Below are positions 39,311 through 47,900 of a DNA stretch of 64,000 bases, one piece after another. Source of the stretch: Enterococcus lemanii (GTDB lineage Bacteria; Bacillota; Bacilli; Lactobacillales; Enterococcaceae); assembly GCF_016909125.1 (NCBI RefSeq), contig NZ_JAFBFD010000005.1, positions 17,260-81,259 of the forward strand. The letters run 5' to 3'. The notes under the pieces are model-generated. The model had not been told where the DNA came from, made no database searches, and was given only the letters and a program-made list of their open reading frames with translations. A program made the position numbers and the translations under genes. The first letter of the stretch is position 1. The number at the start of each line of letters is the position of its first letter.

Positions 39311-40327
39311 CTAGTGAAAGAATACAGAAAGAAAATCCGCATGAGATAAATTCAAGCAGTAGTCTTCAATCGGAAAATTTTCGATTTGCTCAGCTAATGC
39401 ATCTTCTATAAATGGTAACCCGACTAAGAAGTGTTCGAATTCTTGAATTTCTTTCATTCCAAAAAAATCGCCGGTAATCTTAATCGCCGAAATTTTACCT
39501 TCATCGATTGAAAAATCAAAACTTAACAACCCCACACCAGGAATGCGACGTCGTTTCTTCCATTCAAAATTGGGCGTCTCTTTATAAATCCAATCATCAT
39601 TTGCATAGCGTGAGTCATAGATTTTTTGAATGGCTGCTTCATCGCTAGGACTTAAAATGACTTCTAAATGAGCAATTTCTGCCCGATTTTTTACTTCATA
39701 TAATTGACAAAGGGTCGCTTCCATTAAGGCTTCCATTGTCATATCTTGGTAATTTTTATCTAAATAAGGTTTGAGATTTGTCACACTTTTCCGAACTGAT
39801 TTTGACGCTTTCGATTCAATTTTTTCTTGTGGTACGGTTAGAACTTTTTCTAAAACACTTAAATCGACATCAACCATTAATGTGCCATGAGAATAGGTCC
39901 GACCTTGCTTGGTATACATCGCATTACCGGAAAATTTCTTTCCTTCAATATAAAGATCATTTCTACCGCCAATCGTTGCGGCCTTTGCCCCCATTTTATG
40001 CAACGCGGCCAACATTGGTTCAGTAACTCCTTCGTAATCACCAAAAACCGTTTGTTGCTTATCAGTAACAAAGCTAAAACAAAAATTCCCTAAATCTTCG
40101 TAAACAGCTCCACCACCTGAAATTCGTCGGGTTAAGGTAATATCATTCGCCCTTAAATAGGCTAAATCGACTTCTTCATATACATTTTGATTCCGGCCAA
40201 TGATAACACATGGCTTTTGCCGATACAACAGAATTAATGGTTCTGTTATATCTTTTTTATTTAAAAGATATTCTTCGGCTGCTAAGTTCCAACGAATATC
40301 TAGCTTATCTGAAACAAAATAGCGCAT
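39311..40327 (-). CDS. lplA: Lipoate-protein ligase A
   Basis: The 338-residue enzyme activates lipoate with ATP and attaches it to lipoyl domains of 2-oxoacid dehydrogenases or GcvH. The catalytic domain carries VIIGRNQNVYEEV near 41-53, RRISGGGAVYEDLGNFCFSF near 71-90, and GTLMVDVDL; a C-terminal accessory domain covers about 250-338. Start ATG; a GGGGG stretch lies six bases upstream. It is the first gene of an operon with a NlpA-type ABC transporter, behind a hairpin in its leader. Confidence 0.95.
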   Translation of the reverse strand: MRYFVSDKLDIRWNLAAEEYLLNKKDITEPLILLYRQKPCVIIGRNQNVYEEVDLAYLRANDITLTRRISGGGAVYEDLGNFCFSFVTDKQQTVFGDYEGVTEPMLAALHKMGAKAATIGGRNDLYIEGKKFSGNAMYTKQGRTYSHGTLMVDVDLSVLEKVLTVPQEKIESKASKSVRKSVTNLKPYLDKNYQDMTMEALMEATLCQLYEVKNRAEIAHLEVILSPSDEAAIQKIYDSRYANDDWIYKETPNFEWKKRRRIPGVGLLSFDFSIDEGKISAIKITGDFFGMKEIQEFEHFLVGLPFIEDALAEQIENFPIEDYCLNLSHADFLSVFFH

Positions 40328-40343
40328 TTAAATCCCCCTATTT

Positions 40344-40375
40344 AAAAAGTTACAGCTTGAAAAACTGTACTTTTT
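40344..40375 (-). promoter_or_regulatory. Hairpin in the lplA leader
   Basis: AAAAAGT-ACAG and CTGT-ACTTTTT pair with a one-base bulge just before the lplA binding site. It could be an attenuator or a site that occludes the ribosome; function is inference. Confidence 0.4.
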
Positions 40376-40377
40376 TG

Positions 40378-40406
40378 ATTATAAATCTGTTTCAAAAAAA
40401 ATACAA
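40378..40406 (-). promoter_or_regulatory. Promoter of the lplA-ABC operon
   Basis: -35 TTGTAT and perfect -10 TATAAT with a 17-base spacer containing a T run. Confidence 0.75.
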
Positions 40407-40596
40407 ATAGAATGAATTGCTTTAATTTTCACTTCAATTATTACAATTTAGTGAAACAAACGCACGTACTCTCATTTTATTCTCAAAATACCTTTGTTTA
40501 ATTTTTTCTTAATCATTTAGCCACTTTAAAACGTTGATTTCATCGCGTTTCATTCATTAAACTCTCAAGTAATCTTATAAAATTTCAGTAACTCGT
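40407..40596. other. Noncoding divergent region
   Basis: AT-rich DNA between the lplA promoter (-) and the promoter of the small gene (+). I see no coding frame or clear regulatory motif in it. Confidence 0.4.
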
Positions 40597-40626
40597 TTGA
40601 CTTTTTCAAAAAAAATATGGTAAACT
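40597..40626 (+). promoter_or_regulatory. Promoter of the small gene at 40692
   Basis: -35 TTGACT and -10 TAAACT with an 18-base spacer, about 65 bases before the ATG. Confidence 0.6.
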
Positions 40627-40691
40627 TATTTATGGAATTTCGTTATGAACGTTATCGTTGCCTTTCGTCAAAACAAGAGAGGAGAATGAAT

Positions 40692-40841
40692 ATGACTTTT
40701 TATAACAACCAATTGGAATACCGTGTAACGTTGAACACAGAGCTAAACTTATTTATCGTTTTTGATAAAAAAGATGAGAATCACTTCGCAACCGGTCAAA
40801 CCATTGAAGAAGCAGTACAAAGTTTAACAAAAAACTTATAA
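40692..40841 (+). CDS. Small hypothetical protein (49 residues)
   Basis: I do not recognise a family. The protein is MTFYNNQLEYRVTLN..., with FIVFDKKDENHFATGQTIEEAVQSLTKNL; the strand-strand-helix look with IEEAVQSL resembles the N-terminal part of HicB-like folds, which is only an impression. GAGGAG seven bases before the ATG and a clear promoter and terminator support it as a real monocistronic gene. An ATG two codons earlier is too close to the binding site. Confidence 0.7.
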   Translation: MTFYNNQLEYRVTLNTELNLFIVFDKKDENHFATGQTIEEAVQSLTKNL

Positions 40842-40882
40842 GGAGTGTCACCCCTCACATGATCAACTTATGCGAGTACTGA

Positions 40883-40924
40883 AAGCCTCTACTGAATTTA
40901 AACAGTAGAGGCTTATTTTTTTAT
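40883..40924. terminator. Bidirectional intrinsic terminator
   Basis: AAGCCTCTACTG and CAGTAGAGGCTT form a perfect 12-bp stem with an 8-base loop, followed by a T run. It overlaps the stop of the thiamine-precursor ATPase gene on the other strand. Confidence 0.88.
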
Positions 40925-41664
40925 TTTGCTTTCAACTCATGGATAATTTTTCGTTTATACGCTAAAAACGCTTCAGACAATTCGTACTCATCGCATAACT
41001 TTAAATGAGGATCAATCACGACTTCAATCAACTGATGGGATTGATGACCTTTTAAAATATAAATTCGATCAGACAACTTAATAGCCTCATCAATATCATG
41101 AGTGATAAACAGCGTCGTCAGTTGCAATTGTTTTTGAATTTTTAAATACCAGTCGTGGATTTCAGATTTTGTAAATGGATCTAAAGCACTAAAGGGCTCA
41201 TCTAACAAAATAAAATTAGCTGAAAACAAATAGGTGCGTAGTAAAGCCACTCTTTGTCGCATACCACCAGAAAGAGCTTGTGGATAAGCTTTTGCAACGG
41301 ATGCTAAGCCAAATTCCTCTAACAATCTTCGCGCTTTTTCCAACGCTTCTTTTTGCTTTATCCCTTGTAAAATTAAAGGTAACGCCACATTTTCTTCAAT
41401 GGTTTTATAAGCAAATAATAAATCTTTTTGCAACATATAAGAAACTTTTCCAGTCTGATTCACAATGGATTGTCCATCTAACAAAATGTCCCCAGCAGTT
41501 GGCGCAAGCAGTCCTGCAATTAAATGAAACAAGGTCGATTTGCCTACTCCGCTTGGACCGACAATGCTGACAATTTCTTGATCATTGACATAAAAGTTTA
41601 ATCCTTCTAAAACAGGTTTTTCCGCAAAGCTTTTCGATAGATGCTTGACTTCTAATTTTGCCAT
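40921..41664 (-). CDS. Thiamine-precursor ABC transporter ATPase (ThiZ-like)
   Basis: A 247-residue ATPase of the nitrate/taurine/ThiZ group: Walker A GPSGVGKST near 36, signature ALSGGMRQRVALLRTY near 132, Walker B FILLDEPFSALDP. Third gene after permease and NMT1-like lipoprotein in a TPP-riboswitch operon, which identifies the substrate class as thiamine precursors (formylaminopyrimidine or HMP). Confidence 0.9.
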   Translation of the reverse strand: MAKLEVKHLSKSFAEKPVLEGLNFYVNDQEIVSIVGPSGVGKSTLFHLIAGLLAPTAGDILLDGQSIVNQTGKVSYMLQKDLLFAYKTIEENVALPLILQGIKQKEALEKARRLLEEFGLASVAKAYPQALSGGMRQRVALLRTYLFSANFILLDEPFSALDPFTKSEIHDWYLKIQKQLQLTTLFITHDIDEAIKLSDRIYILKGHQSHQLIEVVIDPHLKLCDEYELSEAFLAYKRKIIHELKAK

Positions 41665-41670
41665 CTTATT

Positions 41671-42669
41671 TTACTCCACTAAATAATCATTTGTAAAACC
41701 AGTATTTTCCGGAATTGTATTTTCAACTAACTGATTTTCACTCAGCCAATTATAAAAAGCATTCCAACGATTTGGGTCAATCACACCCCAGTTGGTACTT
41801 TGTGCTTGATATTGATCAGCTAGCCACTTTTGACTTGCATTAACCAACGTTTCATCCAGTTCGGGTGCAGCTTTTAATAAAATTTTAGCTGCTTCTTCTG
41901 GCGAGGCAATCGTTTCTTCATACCCTTTTTTAGTTGCTTGTAAAAATCGCTTAGCCACGTCGGTATTTTTTACTAGAAAATCATTATTGGCAATAATAAC
42001 AGGAGTATAGTAATCAAAAACTGGATTTAAGTCTTTAAAATAAAAGAAATCAGTCGGCACTTGCTGAATTTCGGCGGAAACACCACCCCAGCCATAGAAT
42101 ACCCAAATACTATCTGCTTGTTTTTCTTTTAGCGCAAGAGATTCGTCTACAATGTTATTCGGGATTAATTTCACCTTAGAAAAATCACCCCCATCTTTTT
42201 CCATCACGTTTTTGATCATCGCCTGTTCAACAGGTGAATCCCATGTCGCGTAAGTCGTACCTTCTAATCCTTTTGGTTGCTCAAGTCCTTCATCTTTGCG
42301 AGACATGATTCCTGAAGTGTTATGTTGCAAAATCGCTGCTACCGTCGTTATCGGCAACGGTTCTTTGGCTGCATAGTTGGCTGCTAACGAATCTTGTGCA
42401 GATATGCCAAAAGCTGCTTTACCACTTGCAACGAGCATTGAAGCAGAATCTTCTGAAGGTTGGATAATCTCAACATCTAGACCAAGGTCATCATAATAAC
42501 CTTTTTCTTTTGCAACGTAAAGACCAGTATGGTTAGTATTGGGCGTCCAGTCAAGGACAAATGTGATTTTATCTTTCTTTTCTTTTGATTTTGAAGCTTG
42601 GCCATTACCGCAAGCACTAAAAAGGATTAAGCAACTAAACCCAAGCCCTAATTGAATTAATTTTTTCAT
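41671..42669 (-). CDS. Thiamine-precursor binding lipoprotein (ThiY/NMT1-like)
   Basis: The 332-residue protein has a signal peptide with lipobox LFSAC (cysteine at 20). The THI5/NMT1-like fold is shown by FVLDWTPNTNHTGLYVAKEKGYY, LVASGKAAFGISAQDSL and SIWVFYGWGGVSAE. It binds pyrimidine precursors of thiamine in this family. Overlaps the permease stop by four bases (ATGA). Confidence 0.92.
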   Translation of the reverse strand: MKKLIQLGLGFSCLILFSACGNGQASKSKEKKDKITFVLDWTPNTNHTGLYVAKEKGYYDDLGLDVEIIQPSEDSASMLVASGKAAFGISAQDSLAANYAAKEPLPITTVAAILQHNTSGIMSRKDEGLEQPKGLEGTTYATWDSPVEQAMIKNVMEKDGGDFSKVKLIPNNIVDESLALKEKQADSIWVFYGWGGVSAEIQQVPTDFFYFKDLNPVFDYYTPVIIANNDFLVKNTDVAKRFLQATKKGYEETIASPEEAAKILLKAAPELDETLVNASQKWLADQYQAQSTNWGVIDPNRWNAFYNWLSENQLVENTIPENTGFTNDYLVE

Positions 42670-43439
42670 TTATTTTCCCCTTCTTTTTTCCAAGGCATGG
42701 CTATTTTTTCTAATAAATTCACCACAGCCATCAGTAACAAACTAATTAAAGAAATCAGTAAAATAACCGCAAACATTTTATCAAATGCGTACGATTTGCG
42801 GACCCGAGTCATATAAACCCCTAAACCTTCGAAACCGCCTAACCATTCTGAAATCACGGCGCCAATTACCGCATAAGTAACACCAATTTTTAAAGCCGAG
42901 AAAAAATCACCTAAACTTGCTGGTAACTTCACGTGCCATAGTATTTGGCGAGTATTTGCTCCCATTGAATGCATTAAGCGTAGTTCATCTTGATCCACCG
43001 AAGAAAAACCATTTAACATGGCGACTGCAACTGGAAAAAAGATGGTCACGACAATTAGAACAACTTTAGGGAAAATACCAAAACCAAACCAAATCGTCAA
43101 TAAGGGTGCCACTGCAATTGTTGGGACCGTTTGTGTCAAGACAAGTAGCGGATAAACAGCTTCTTTCACTTTTTCAAAATGATCCATGACAATCGCAACG
43201 ACAACACCAAAAAATACCCCTAACAATAATCCTAAAGCAGCCTCAATTAAAGTGACACGTGCATGAAAGGCTAATAAAGAAAAATCTTGAATGAAGGCTT
43301 GCCCAACTTGGATTGGTGAAGGCAACATAAAAGATGGCACAAGGCCAAAGAAACTCACTAGTTGCCAAAGCAATAAAAGAAAGACGACTGAAAAAACAGA
43401 AGAAAGCTTAATGTGCGTGCTTCGCGGTCTTCTCTTCAA
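42666..43439 (-). CDS. Thiamine-precursor ABC transporter permease (ThiX-like)
   Basis: A 257-residue permease with six membrane helices and the EAA motif MHSMGANTRQILWHVKLPASLGDFFSALKIG near 155. Start is a TTG with GCGAGG nine bases upstream, overlapping the thiamine-binding gene by 32 bases, so translation is probably coupled. Confidence 0.92.
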   Translation of the reverse strand: MKRRPRSTHIKLSSVFSVVFLLLLWQLVSFFGLVPSFMLPSPIQVGQAFIQDFSLLAFHARVTLIEAALGLLLGVFFGVVVAIVMDHFEKVKEAVYPLLVLTQTVPTIAVAPLLTIWFGFGIFPKVVLIVVTIFFPVAVAMLNGFSSVDQDELRLMHSMGANTRQILWHVKLPASLGDFFSALKIGVTYAVIGAVISEWLGGFEGLGVYMTRVRKSYAFDKMFAVILLISLISLLLMAVVNLLEKIAMPWKKEGENK

Positions 43440-43704
43440 TTCCTAAAACCTCGCCTTCCGGACGATAAACCGTTTTTATATAGGATGAGACAGCCGGCGC
43501 TCCAGCTTTCACAGCGATTAATTGACAATTTTTAACGACGGTCATCAATTGATCAAAATCCCCTTCAATACTTGTTTCAAAAGCCCCCACTTGGTAAGTT
43601 AAGCCGGTGCTTTTTATATAATCAATTACTTCATCCACAATTCGTACCACTTCTTCGGTACTTTCGACTTTTGGTAAAATTTGAATCGCAACACTTGCTT
43701 CCAT
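43408..43704 (-). CDS. Thiamine-binding protein, MTH1187/YkoF-like family
   Basis: A 98-residue protein: VAIQILPKVESTEEVVRIVDEVIDYI, LTYQVGAFETSIEGDFDQLM and SYIKTVYRPEG fit the small ferredoxin-like thiamine-binding family (formerly DUF77, YqgV). It is the first gene behind the TPP riboswitch. It may sequester thiamine or an intermediate in the cytosol; the exact role is not established. Confidence 0.88.
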   Translation of the reverse strand: MEASVAIQILPKVESTEEVVRIVDEVIDYIKSTGLTYQVGAFETSIEGDFDQLMTVVKNCQLIAVKAGAPAVSSYIKTVYRPEGEVLGIEEKTAKHAH

Positions 43705-43736
43705 TTTTTCTCCACCCTTTTTAATTAATTAGCAAA

Positions 43737-43890
43737 ACAAAAAGGCATCTTCTCCAGATATAGAGAACACGCCTTAAGATATCAAAATAAAATTTGACTG
43801 TAGCATGCTTCCTACACTGGTGTTAACCAACAGGTTCAAAGAGTCAGGTTTTAACCTTCTCAACGCAATTGCGTCCCTCTGCATCTCGAT
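43737..43890 (-). promoter_or_regulatory. TPP riboswitch with terminator
   Basis: On the minus strand the THI-box elements appear in order: TGCGTTGAGAAGG, then CTTTGAACCTG, then TTGGTTAACACCAG and TGTAGGAAGC. The expression platform at 43737-43778 is a terminator (AAGGCGTGTTCTC paired with GAGAAGATGCCTT, then TTTG). TPP would switch off the thiamine-precursor transporter operon. A -10 TATACT lies just upstream near 43913. Confidence 0.93.
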
Positions 43891-44002
43891 TGAATTGTCT
43901 TTGCTTGTGGCTTAGTATAGCAGACCTACACAAACTTTGCACGATTTTTTTGTCTGTGTTATGTTTGTAACGAAAGAATCAACAAAATATGAGGTGAAAG
44001 AA

Positions 44003-45460
44003 ATGGTAAAAGACGGGCTTTATTGGGCAGACCAACTAAAAACAAAACAACTTTCCTTTTCTGAATACGTTCAGCAACTAGAAGCTAAAATCAAACAATT
44101 GAATCCAGAAATAAACGCTCTTGTCACTTTTGAAAAAAAAGCGGCTCTAGAACAATATAAAAGAACACCGAAACTTGAAGAAACACCCTTTGGCGGTTTA
44201 CCGATTGCTTTAAAAATGCTTGGACAAGACAAAAAAGATTGGTTGTCCACCAATGGAAGTCGGCTATTTACGAATCACCGAGCCAAACAAACGAGTCATT
44301 TTGTTCAAAGGCTCGAGCAAAATGGTTTCATCCCGATCGGCCAGAGTGCTTCACCTGAATTTGGATTTAAAAACGTAACGGATGCTAAAATTTATGGCGA
44401 TACAAGAAATCCCAATCAACTAGATCGGTCGGCTGGTGGCTCTAGTGGTGGCGCAGCCGCTTTAGTTGCATCGGGTATTTTCCCACTTGCTGCAGCAAGT
44501 GATGGCGGTGGTTCGATTCGCATCCCAGCTTCTTTCAATGGATTAATCGGGCTAAAACCAACCCGCGGGACAATGCCAGTTGGCCCTAGCGGTTGGCGTT
44601 CTTGGCAAGGAGCCGCCATTTCTTTCGCATTAACCATTTCAATGCGTGATACGGAAACTCTTTTTTATGGCATGCGCGGAACAGAAAGTGCGGCCCCTTA
44701 TCAAGCACCTTTTTCTGAATGGCACCTACCAAAAAATAAGCAAAAAAAATTACGAATTGCCTACCATACGGATTCACCGGTAGGAAGCTTTGTTTCACCA
44801 GATGCCATCGAGGCGGTAAAACAAGCGTGCCTTTTCTTAGCGCAACAAGGGCATAAGGTAGAAGAAATTGTTTACCCCGTCAATGGACCACAATTAATTC
44901 GTGACTATTATCAAATGAATGGCGCGGAAACGGCGGCAATGTTCGAAAACATTCAGCAAGCGCTAAAACGTCCCTTGACAAAAGCAGATATGGAATTAAT
45001 GACTTGGGCAATTTATCAATATGGACAAAAATTATCAGCAGCTAGTTACGTCCATTCTCTTGCTTCTTGGGATGAAGCAGCTTGGAAAATGGAAAATTTA
45101 TTTTCAACCTATGATTTATTTCTATCTCCTACAACGGCGCATGTCGCACCAAAAATTCAAACGGATCTACAAAGCGATACAATTCGTCAACGTTTGAACC
45201 ATTTTGAAGACTATTCTGCTAACGAAGCTGCTTTTTTTATTTATGAAATGTTCGAAAAAAGTTTGGCTCTTTCACCGTATACACAATTAGCGAATTTAAC
45301 CGGCCAACCAGCAATCAGTTTACCCACCTATGCCACTGAAAAAGGTTTGCCTCTAGGTATTCAATTTATGGCAGCTAAAGGACGAGAAGACCTATTATTC
45401 CAAATTGGTTACGTATTTGAACAAGCTTACCAATTCTGTTTAGCAAAAGCTTATCGCTAA
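44003..45460 (+). CDS. Amidase signature family enzyme
   Basis: The 485-residue hydrolase contains the Ser-cisSer-Lys triad environment: PIALKMLGQ near 72 (Lys), [15 protein letters not shown] near 149-163, and [20 protein letters not shown] near 172 (nucleophile Ser). It resembles the amidases annotated next to GatA but is monocistronic and lacks gatC/gatB neighbours, so it is a substrate-unknown amidase. GAGGTGAAAGAA fixes the ATG at 44003, 22 codons after the frame's first start. Confidence 0.93.
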   Translation: MVKDGLYWADQLKTKQLSFSEYVQQLEAKIKQLNPEINALVTFEKKAALEQYKRTPKLEETPFGGLPIALKMLGQDKKDWLSTNGSRLFTNHRAKQTSHFVQRLEQNGFIPIGQSASPEFGFKNVTDAKIYGDTRNPNQLDRSAGGSSGGAAALVASGIFPLAAASDGGGSIRIPASFNGLIGLKPTRGTMPVGPSGWRSWQGAAISFALTISMRDTETLFYGMRGTESAAPYQAPFSEWHLPKNKQKKLRIAYHTDSPVGSFVSPDAIEAVKQACLFLAQQGHKVEEIVYPVNGPQLIRDYYQMNGAETAAMFENIQQALKRPLTKADMELMTWAIYQYGQKLSAASYVHSLASWDEAAWKMENLFSTYDLFLSPTTAHVAPKIQTDLQSDTIRQRLNHFEDYSANEAAFFIYEMFEKSLALSPYTQLANLTGQPAISLPTYATEKGLPLGIQFMAAKGREDLLFQIGYVFEQAYQFCLAKAYR

Positions 45461-45506
45461 AAAAAGAAGTGCCACTTACTTTTAAGAGCAAGTGGCACTT
45501 CTTTTT
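45461..45506. terminator. Bidirectional intrinsic terminator
   Basis: AGAAGTGCCACTT and AAGTGGCACTTCT form a perfect 13-bp stem with A and T runs on each side; shared by the amidase (+) and the TraX-like gene (-). Confidence 0.9.
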
Positions 45507-45510
45507 AAAA

Positions 45511-46251
45511 TTAACGCCAATAAAACAAGGCATACAAAATAAATAAATGAATAGGATAAAACCAATACGCTACCCATTGAAGACCTGGATTTCGAGACCC
45601 CTTTTGGCCATTATAAAGCCAAATAAAGATTAAAGAAAAAACAGCAAACCCTTGCGTCGGGAAATCATAAGTCCAACCAAAAATCGTTAATGGGATACTC
45701 AACCCTTGAAAAAAAACAACATTTAAGCAAACAAGGGAAACAAGTTGGCCTAGCCAAGCCCCCGGAAAACCTCTAAAAAGATAAAATGCAACAATGGTTA
45801 AGATACCCATTCCGCCATAATCGACCATCGTTAACGTAGCCAATAGACTGAGTGCAATTAGCGTGACCAATGCAAGTAGACCCCTTTGCCACGTTTTTTC
45901 ACGACAGGCTATATCCAGAACTTTTATCACTAATAAACCTAGTAAAAGTGTAAACATCACGTTTTGATGAAACGGATAAATAAAAGATTCCGTTAAAAAT
46001 AAATTGAATGGAATTTCTGAAATTAAAGCAAATAGAAATAAACGTTGAGCATAACGCTTAAAATTTGACGTGTGATAAAACCCCTCAACAATTTTGAAAG
46101 CAAAAATCGGAAAAGCCATCCGTCCGATATTTGTTAGCCACTGATTTCCTGGAATAATCGTTGCCCACATATGATCCAGTAACATAAAAAATAATGCCAA
46201 AAATTTCAATTGATTCGCATTGAGACACTTTAAACTAGTCATTTTTTTCAT
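45511..46251 (-). CDS. TraX family membrane protein
   Basis: About 246 residues with eight or more hydrophobic segments. N-terminal LKFLALFFMLLDHMWATIIP and IGRMAFPIFAFKIVEGFYHT, then YAQRLFLFALISEIPFNL, and the C-terminal YWFYPIHLFILY are the family's marks. TraX acetylates F pilin in E. coli; chromosomal Firmicutes members have no assigned substrate. The start is uncertain among clustered ATGs at 46257, 46251 and 46242 downstream of AAGGGTGG. Confidence 0.85.
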   Translation of the reverse strand: MKKMTSLKCLNANQLKFLALFFMLLDHMWATIIPGNQWLTNIGRMAFPIFAFKIVEGFYHTSNFKRYAQRLFLFALISEIPFNLFLTESFIYPFHQNVMFTLLLGLLVIKVLDIACREKTWQRGLLALVTLIALSLLATLTMVDYGGMGILTIVAFYLFRGFPGAWLGQLVSLVCLNVVFFQGLSIPLTIFGWTYDFPTQGFAVFSLIFIWLYNGQKGSRNPGLQWVAYWFYPIHLFILYALFYWR

Positions 46252-46278
46252 TTTCATCCACCCTTTGCGCCTGTTCAT

Positions 46279-46585
46279 AACAATGAGTACTTATTTATTC
46301 TAACATATTCTATTAGTGGACGCAGTGGCAAACAATCATTAATTTTTTTATAAATCACTAAGATTATCTTTATTTTTTTAAATAGTTATCGTAATATAAA
46401 GATACACGAGAAATACAAATATGCGAAAGTTTCCATTTTGTTTGTGGAAATTTAGTCACAACTGGCGTAGCTATAGGGCTACAAGGATGTAATAGTGGTT
46501 AGGGATTACATCGTCTAAATGAGAAAAAATGAAACAGTAGTAATAGTCTTGATCCAACTTTAAAATATTGATATTGCATCGTTAG
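46279..46585. other. Noncoding gap, possibly with a relict peptide gene
   Basis: No normal gene. A short open stretch ending at 46501 reads CGNLVTTGVAIGLQGCNSG in one frame, a GxxxG-rich, cysteine-bracketed tail reminiscent of small bacteriocins, but it has no start codon or binding site. A second frame gives a 23-residue peptide from the ATG near 46421. Neither is convincing. Confidence 0.3.
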
Positions 46586-46615
46586 ATAGCCCGCTTGGTT
46601 TGCCAAGCGGGCTAT
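46586..46615. terminator. Strong hairpin without a U tract
   Basis: ATAGCCCGCTTGG and CCAAGCGGGCTAT form a perfect 13-bp GC-rich stem with a 4-base loop, eight bases after the stop of the lipoprotein gene on the minus strand. No T run follows on either strand, so it may be a processing or stabilising element rather than a classic terminator. Confidence 0.6.
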
Positions 46616-46622
46616 TGTCCAT

Positions 46623-47228
46623 TTATTCAAGTAACGCGAGGTCGTAAATGGTGTAATCACAGCGATAAACAAATAAATACTTACCATCAATTAAAAGACC
46701 GGTACTTTTAGGAACTTCTGTCTTATACAACGAAACTTGATTCCCTGCATACGTCGCTAGTGGTGTGCCATTTTGACTGCGAATAAGAACGACTTTTTTC
46801 TTACCCAAAAAAGAATTGCGTTGTTCATTGACCATTGCATTGATGACCGGAATACCCCTTTGTAAATTCGCAACATCAACCGTTTGAGTATAGGTGTCAA
46901 ATACATTGTCTAATCCTTTTTCAGCAATAATCATTGACGAACCAACATGGTGCATTTCTTTTGTACCAATCGTAATTTTAATTACAGAAGAATCTTTACT
47001 CTCTAAATCCGAGTCGAACGTTTGGTCACGCTCAATTAAAATCGACTTGCCAGTAATTTGATCAATCAATTGACTACTTTCATCATACGTTTGAATCGTC
47101 ATCTCTAGCCCTTTAAAACTTTCTTCAAAACCTTTAAAAAACATCCGAATGTCTTGACAACCAGCTAAAAACAAACTCACTGAAAGTAGCGATAAGAAAA
47201 CAGCACCCATTTTCATTGTTTTTTTCAT
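46623..47228 (-). CDS. Lipoprotein of unknown function (DUF5052-like)
   Basis: A 201-residue protein with a lipoprotein signal peptide, lipobox LFLAGC (cysteine at 24). The mature part is a single globular domain with GLEMTIQTYDESSQLIDQITGKSI and IRSQNGTPLATYAGNQVSLY. It resembles DUF5052 lipoproteins of lactic acid bacteria as I remember them, which is tentative. GAAGGAGGGG precedes the ATG. It follows the marR gene by 67 bases on the same strand. Confidence 0.75.
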   Translation of the reverse strand: MKKTMKMGAVFLSLLSVSLFLAGCQDIRMFFKGFEESFKGLEMTIQTYDESSQLIDQITGKSILIERDQTFDSDLESKDSSVIKITIGTKEMHHVGSSMIIAEKGLDNVFDTYTQTVDVANLQRGIPVINAMVNEQRNSFLGKKKVVLIRSQNGTPLATYAGNQVSLYKTEVPKSTGLLIDGKYLFVYRCDYTIYDLALLE

Positions 47229-47295
47229 TTACTTCCCCTCCTTCTTTCATTTTACTTTATTCTTTTCTTCTTTTCCCCCAACTTAAGCCTGATTT

Positions 47296-47757
47296 TCAAC
47301 ATTCAGGCAAGAAATTTGAATACAATTGCGTCTTTTGTAAAATCGCAAGTGCGGCAGCAAAGTGATCTTTTAACGCCAAAAATTCTTCGCTAGGTAATGT
47401 CGCAAAGTTCTCTTCTAGCTTTCTTTCAAATTGTTCTTTTCTTTTGCTATGAATCGCTTTTCCCTCAGAGGTCAAATAAACATTTACCATGCGCCGGTTT
47501 TTAGTATTGTGTTGCCTTTTAACTAAATTCATTTGCTCTAAATTTGTAATCCAACGGCTAATTTGAACTTTAGACGTCCCCACTTCTTGCGCGAGTTCTG
47601 TCATTGTCACTCCTTCTCTTAATGCCACAATTAATAAAATAAATAAATCCATTTTGGTTAATTTTAATTTTGCAATTTCTTCATCAATTCCTTGAAACAA
47701 AGAATGATTCAAAAATTGATACACTTCAATAATCGCACTTAAATCAAACGAATCCAA
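47296..47757 (-). CDS. MarR family transcriptional regulator
   Basis: A 153-residue winged-helix regulator. LTKMDLFILLIVALREGVTMTELAQEVGTSKVQISRWITNLE is the helix-turn-helix region (about 32-74), followed by the wing KNRRMVNVYLTSEGKAIHSKRK. TTG start, nine bases from AAAGGAG. It is divergent from the ABC exporter gene with 143 bases between, and so probably represses the exporter and itself. Confidence 0.9.
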   Translation of the reverse strand: MDSFDLSAIIEVYQFLNHSLFQGIDEEIAKLKLTKMDLFILLIVALREGVTMTELAQEVGTSKVQISRWITNLEQMNLVKRQHNTKNRRMVNVYLTSEGKAIHSKRKEQFERKLEENFATLPSEEFLALKDHFAAALAILQKTQLYSNFLPEC

Positions 47758-47783
47758 ACCAATCCACTCCTTTCATTGAATTT

Positions 47784-47812
47784 ATCTTACAAGAAATTCA
47801 CAATTTGTTCAA
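47784..47812 (-). promoter_or_regulatory. marR promoter
   Basis: -35 TTGAAC and -10 TAAGAT with a 17-base spacer. The AT-rich intergenic stretch with ATTTACATTTGAACAAAT-like symmetry nearby could be the MarR operator (inference). Confidence 0.6.
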
Positions 47813-47900
47813 ATGTAAATCATTGATTATTGTTAACTATCGTGCTACCCTTGAAGATATTAACAAAATCTCTCAAACAATTAGGAAGTAGGATAACGAT

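Noticed and set aside
46421..46492. 23-residue peptide gene starting ATGCGAAAG
   Set aside because: No ribosome binding site and no family resemblance; overlaps a different frame of similar quality.
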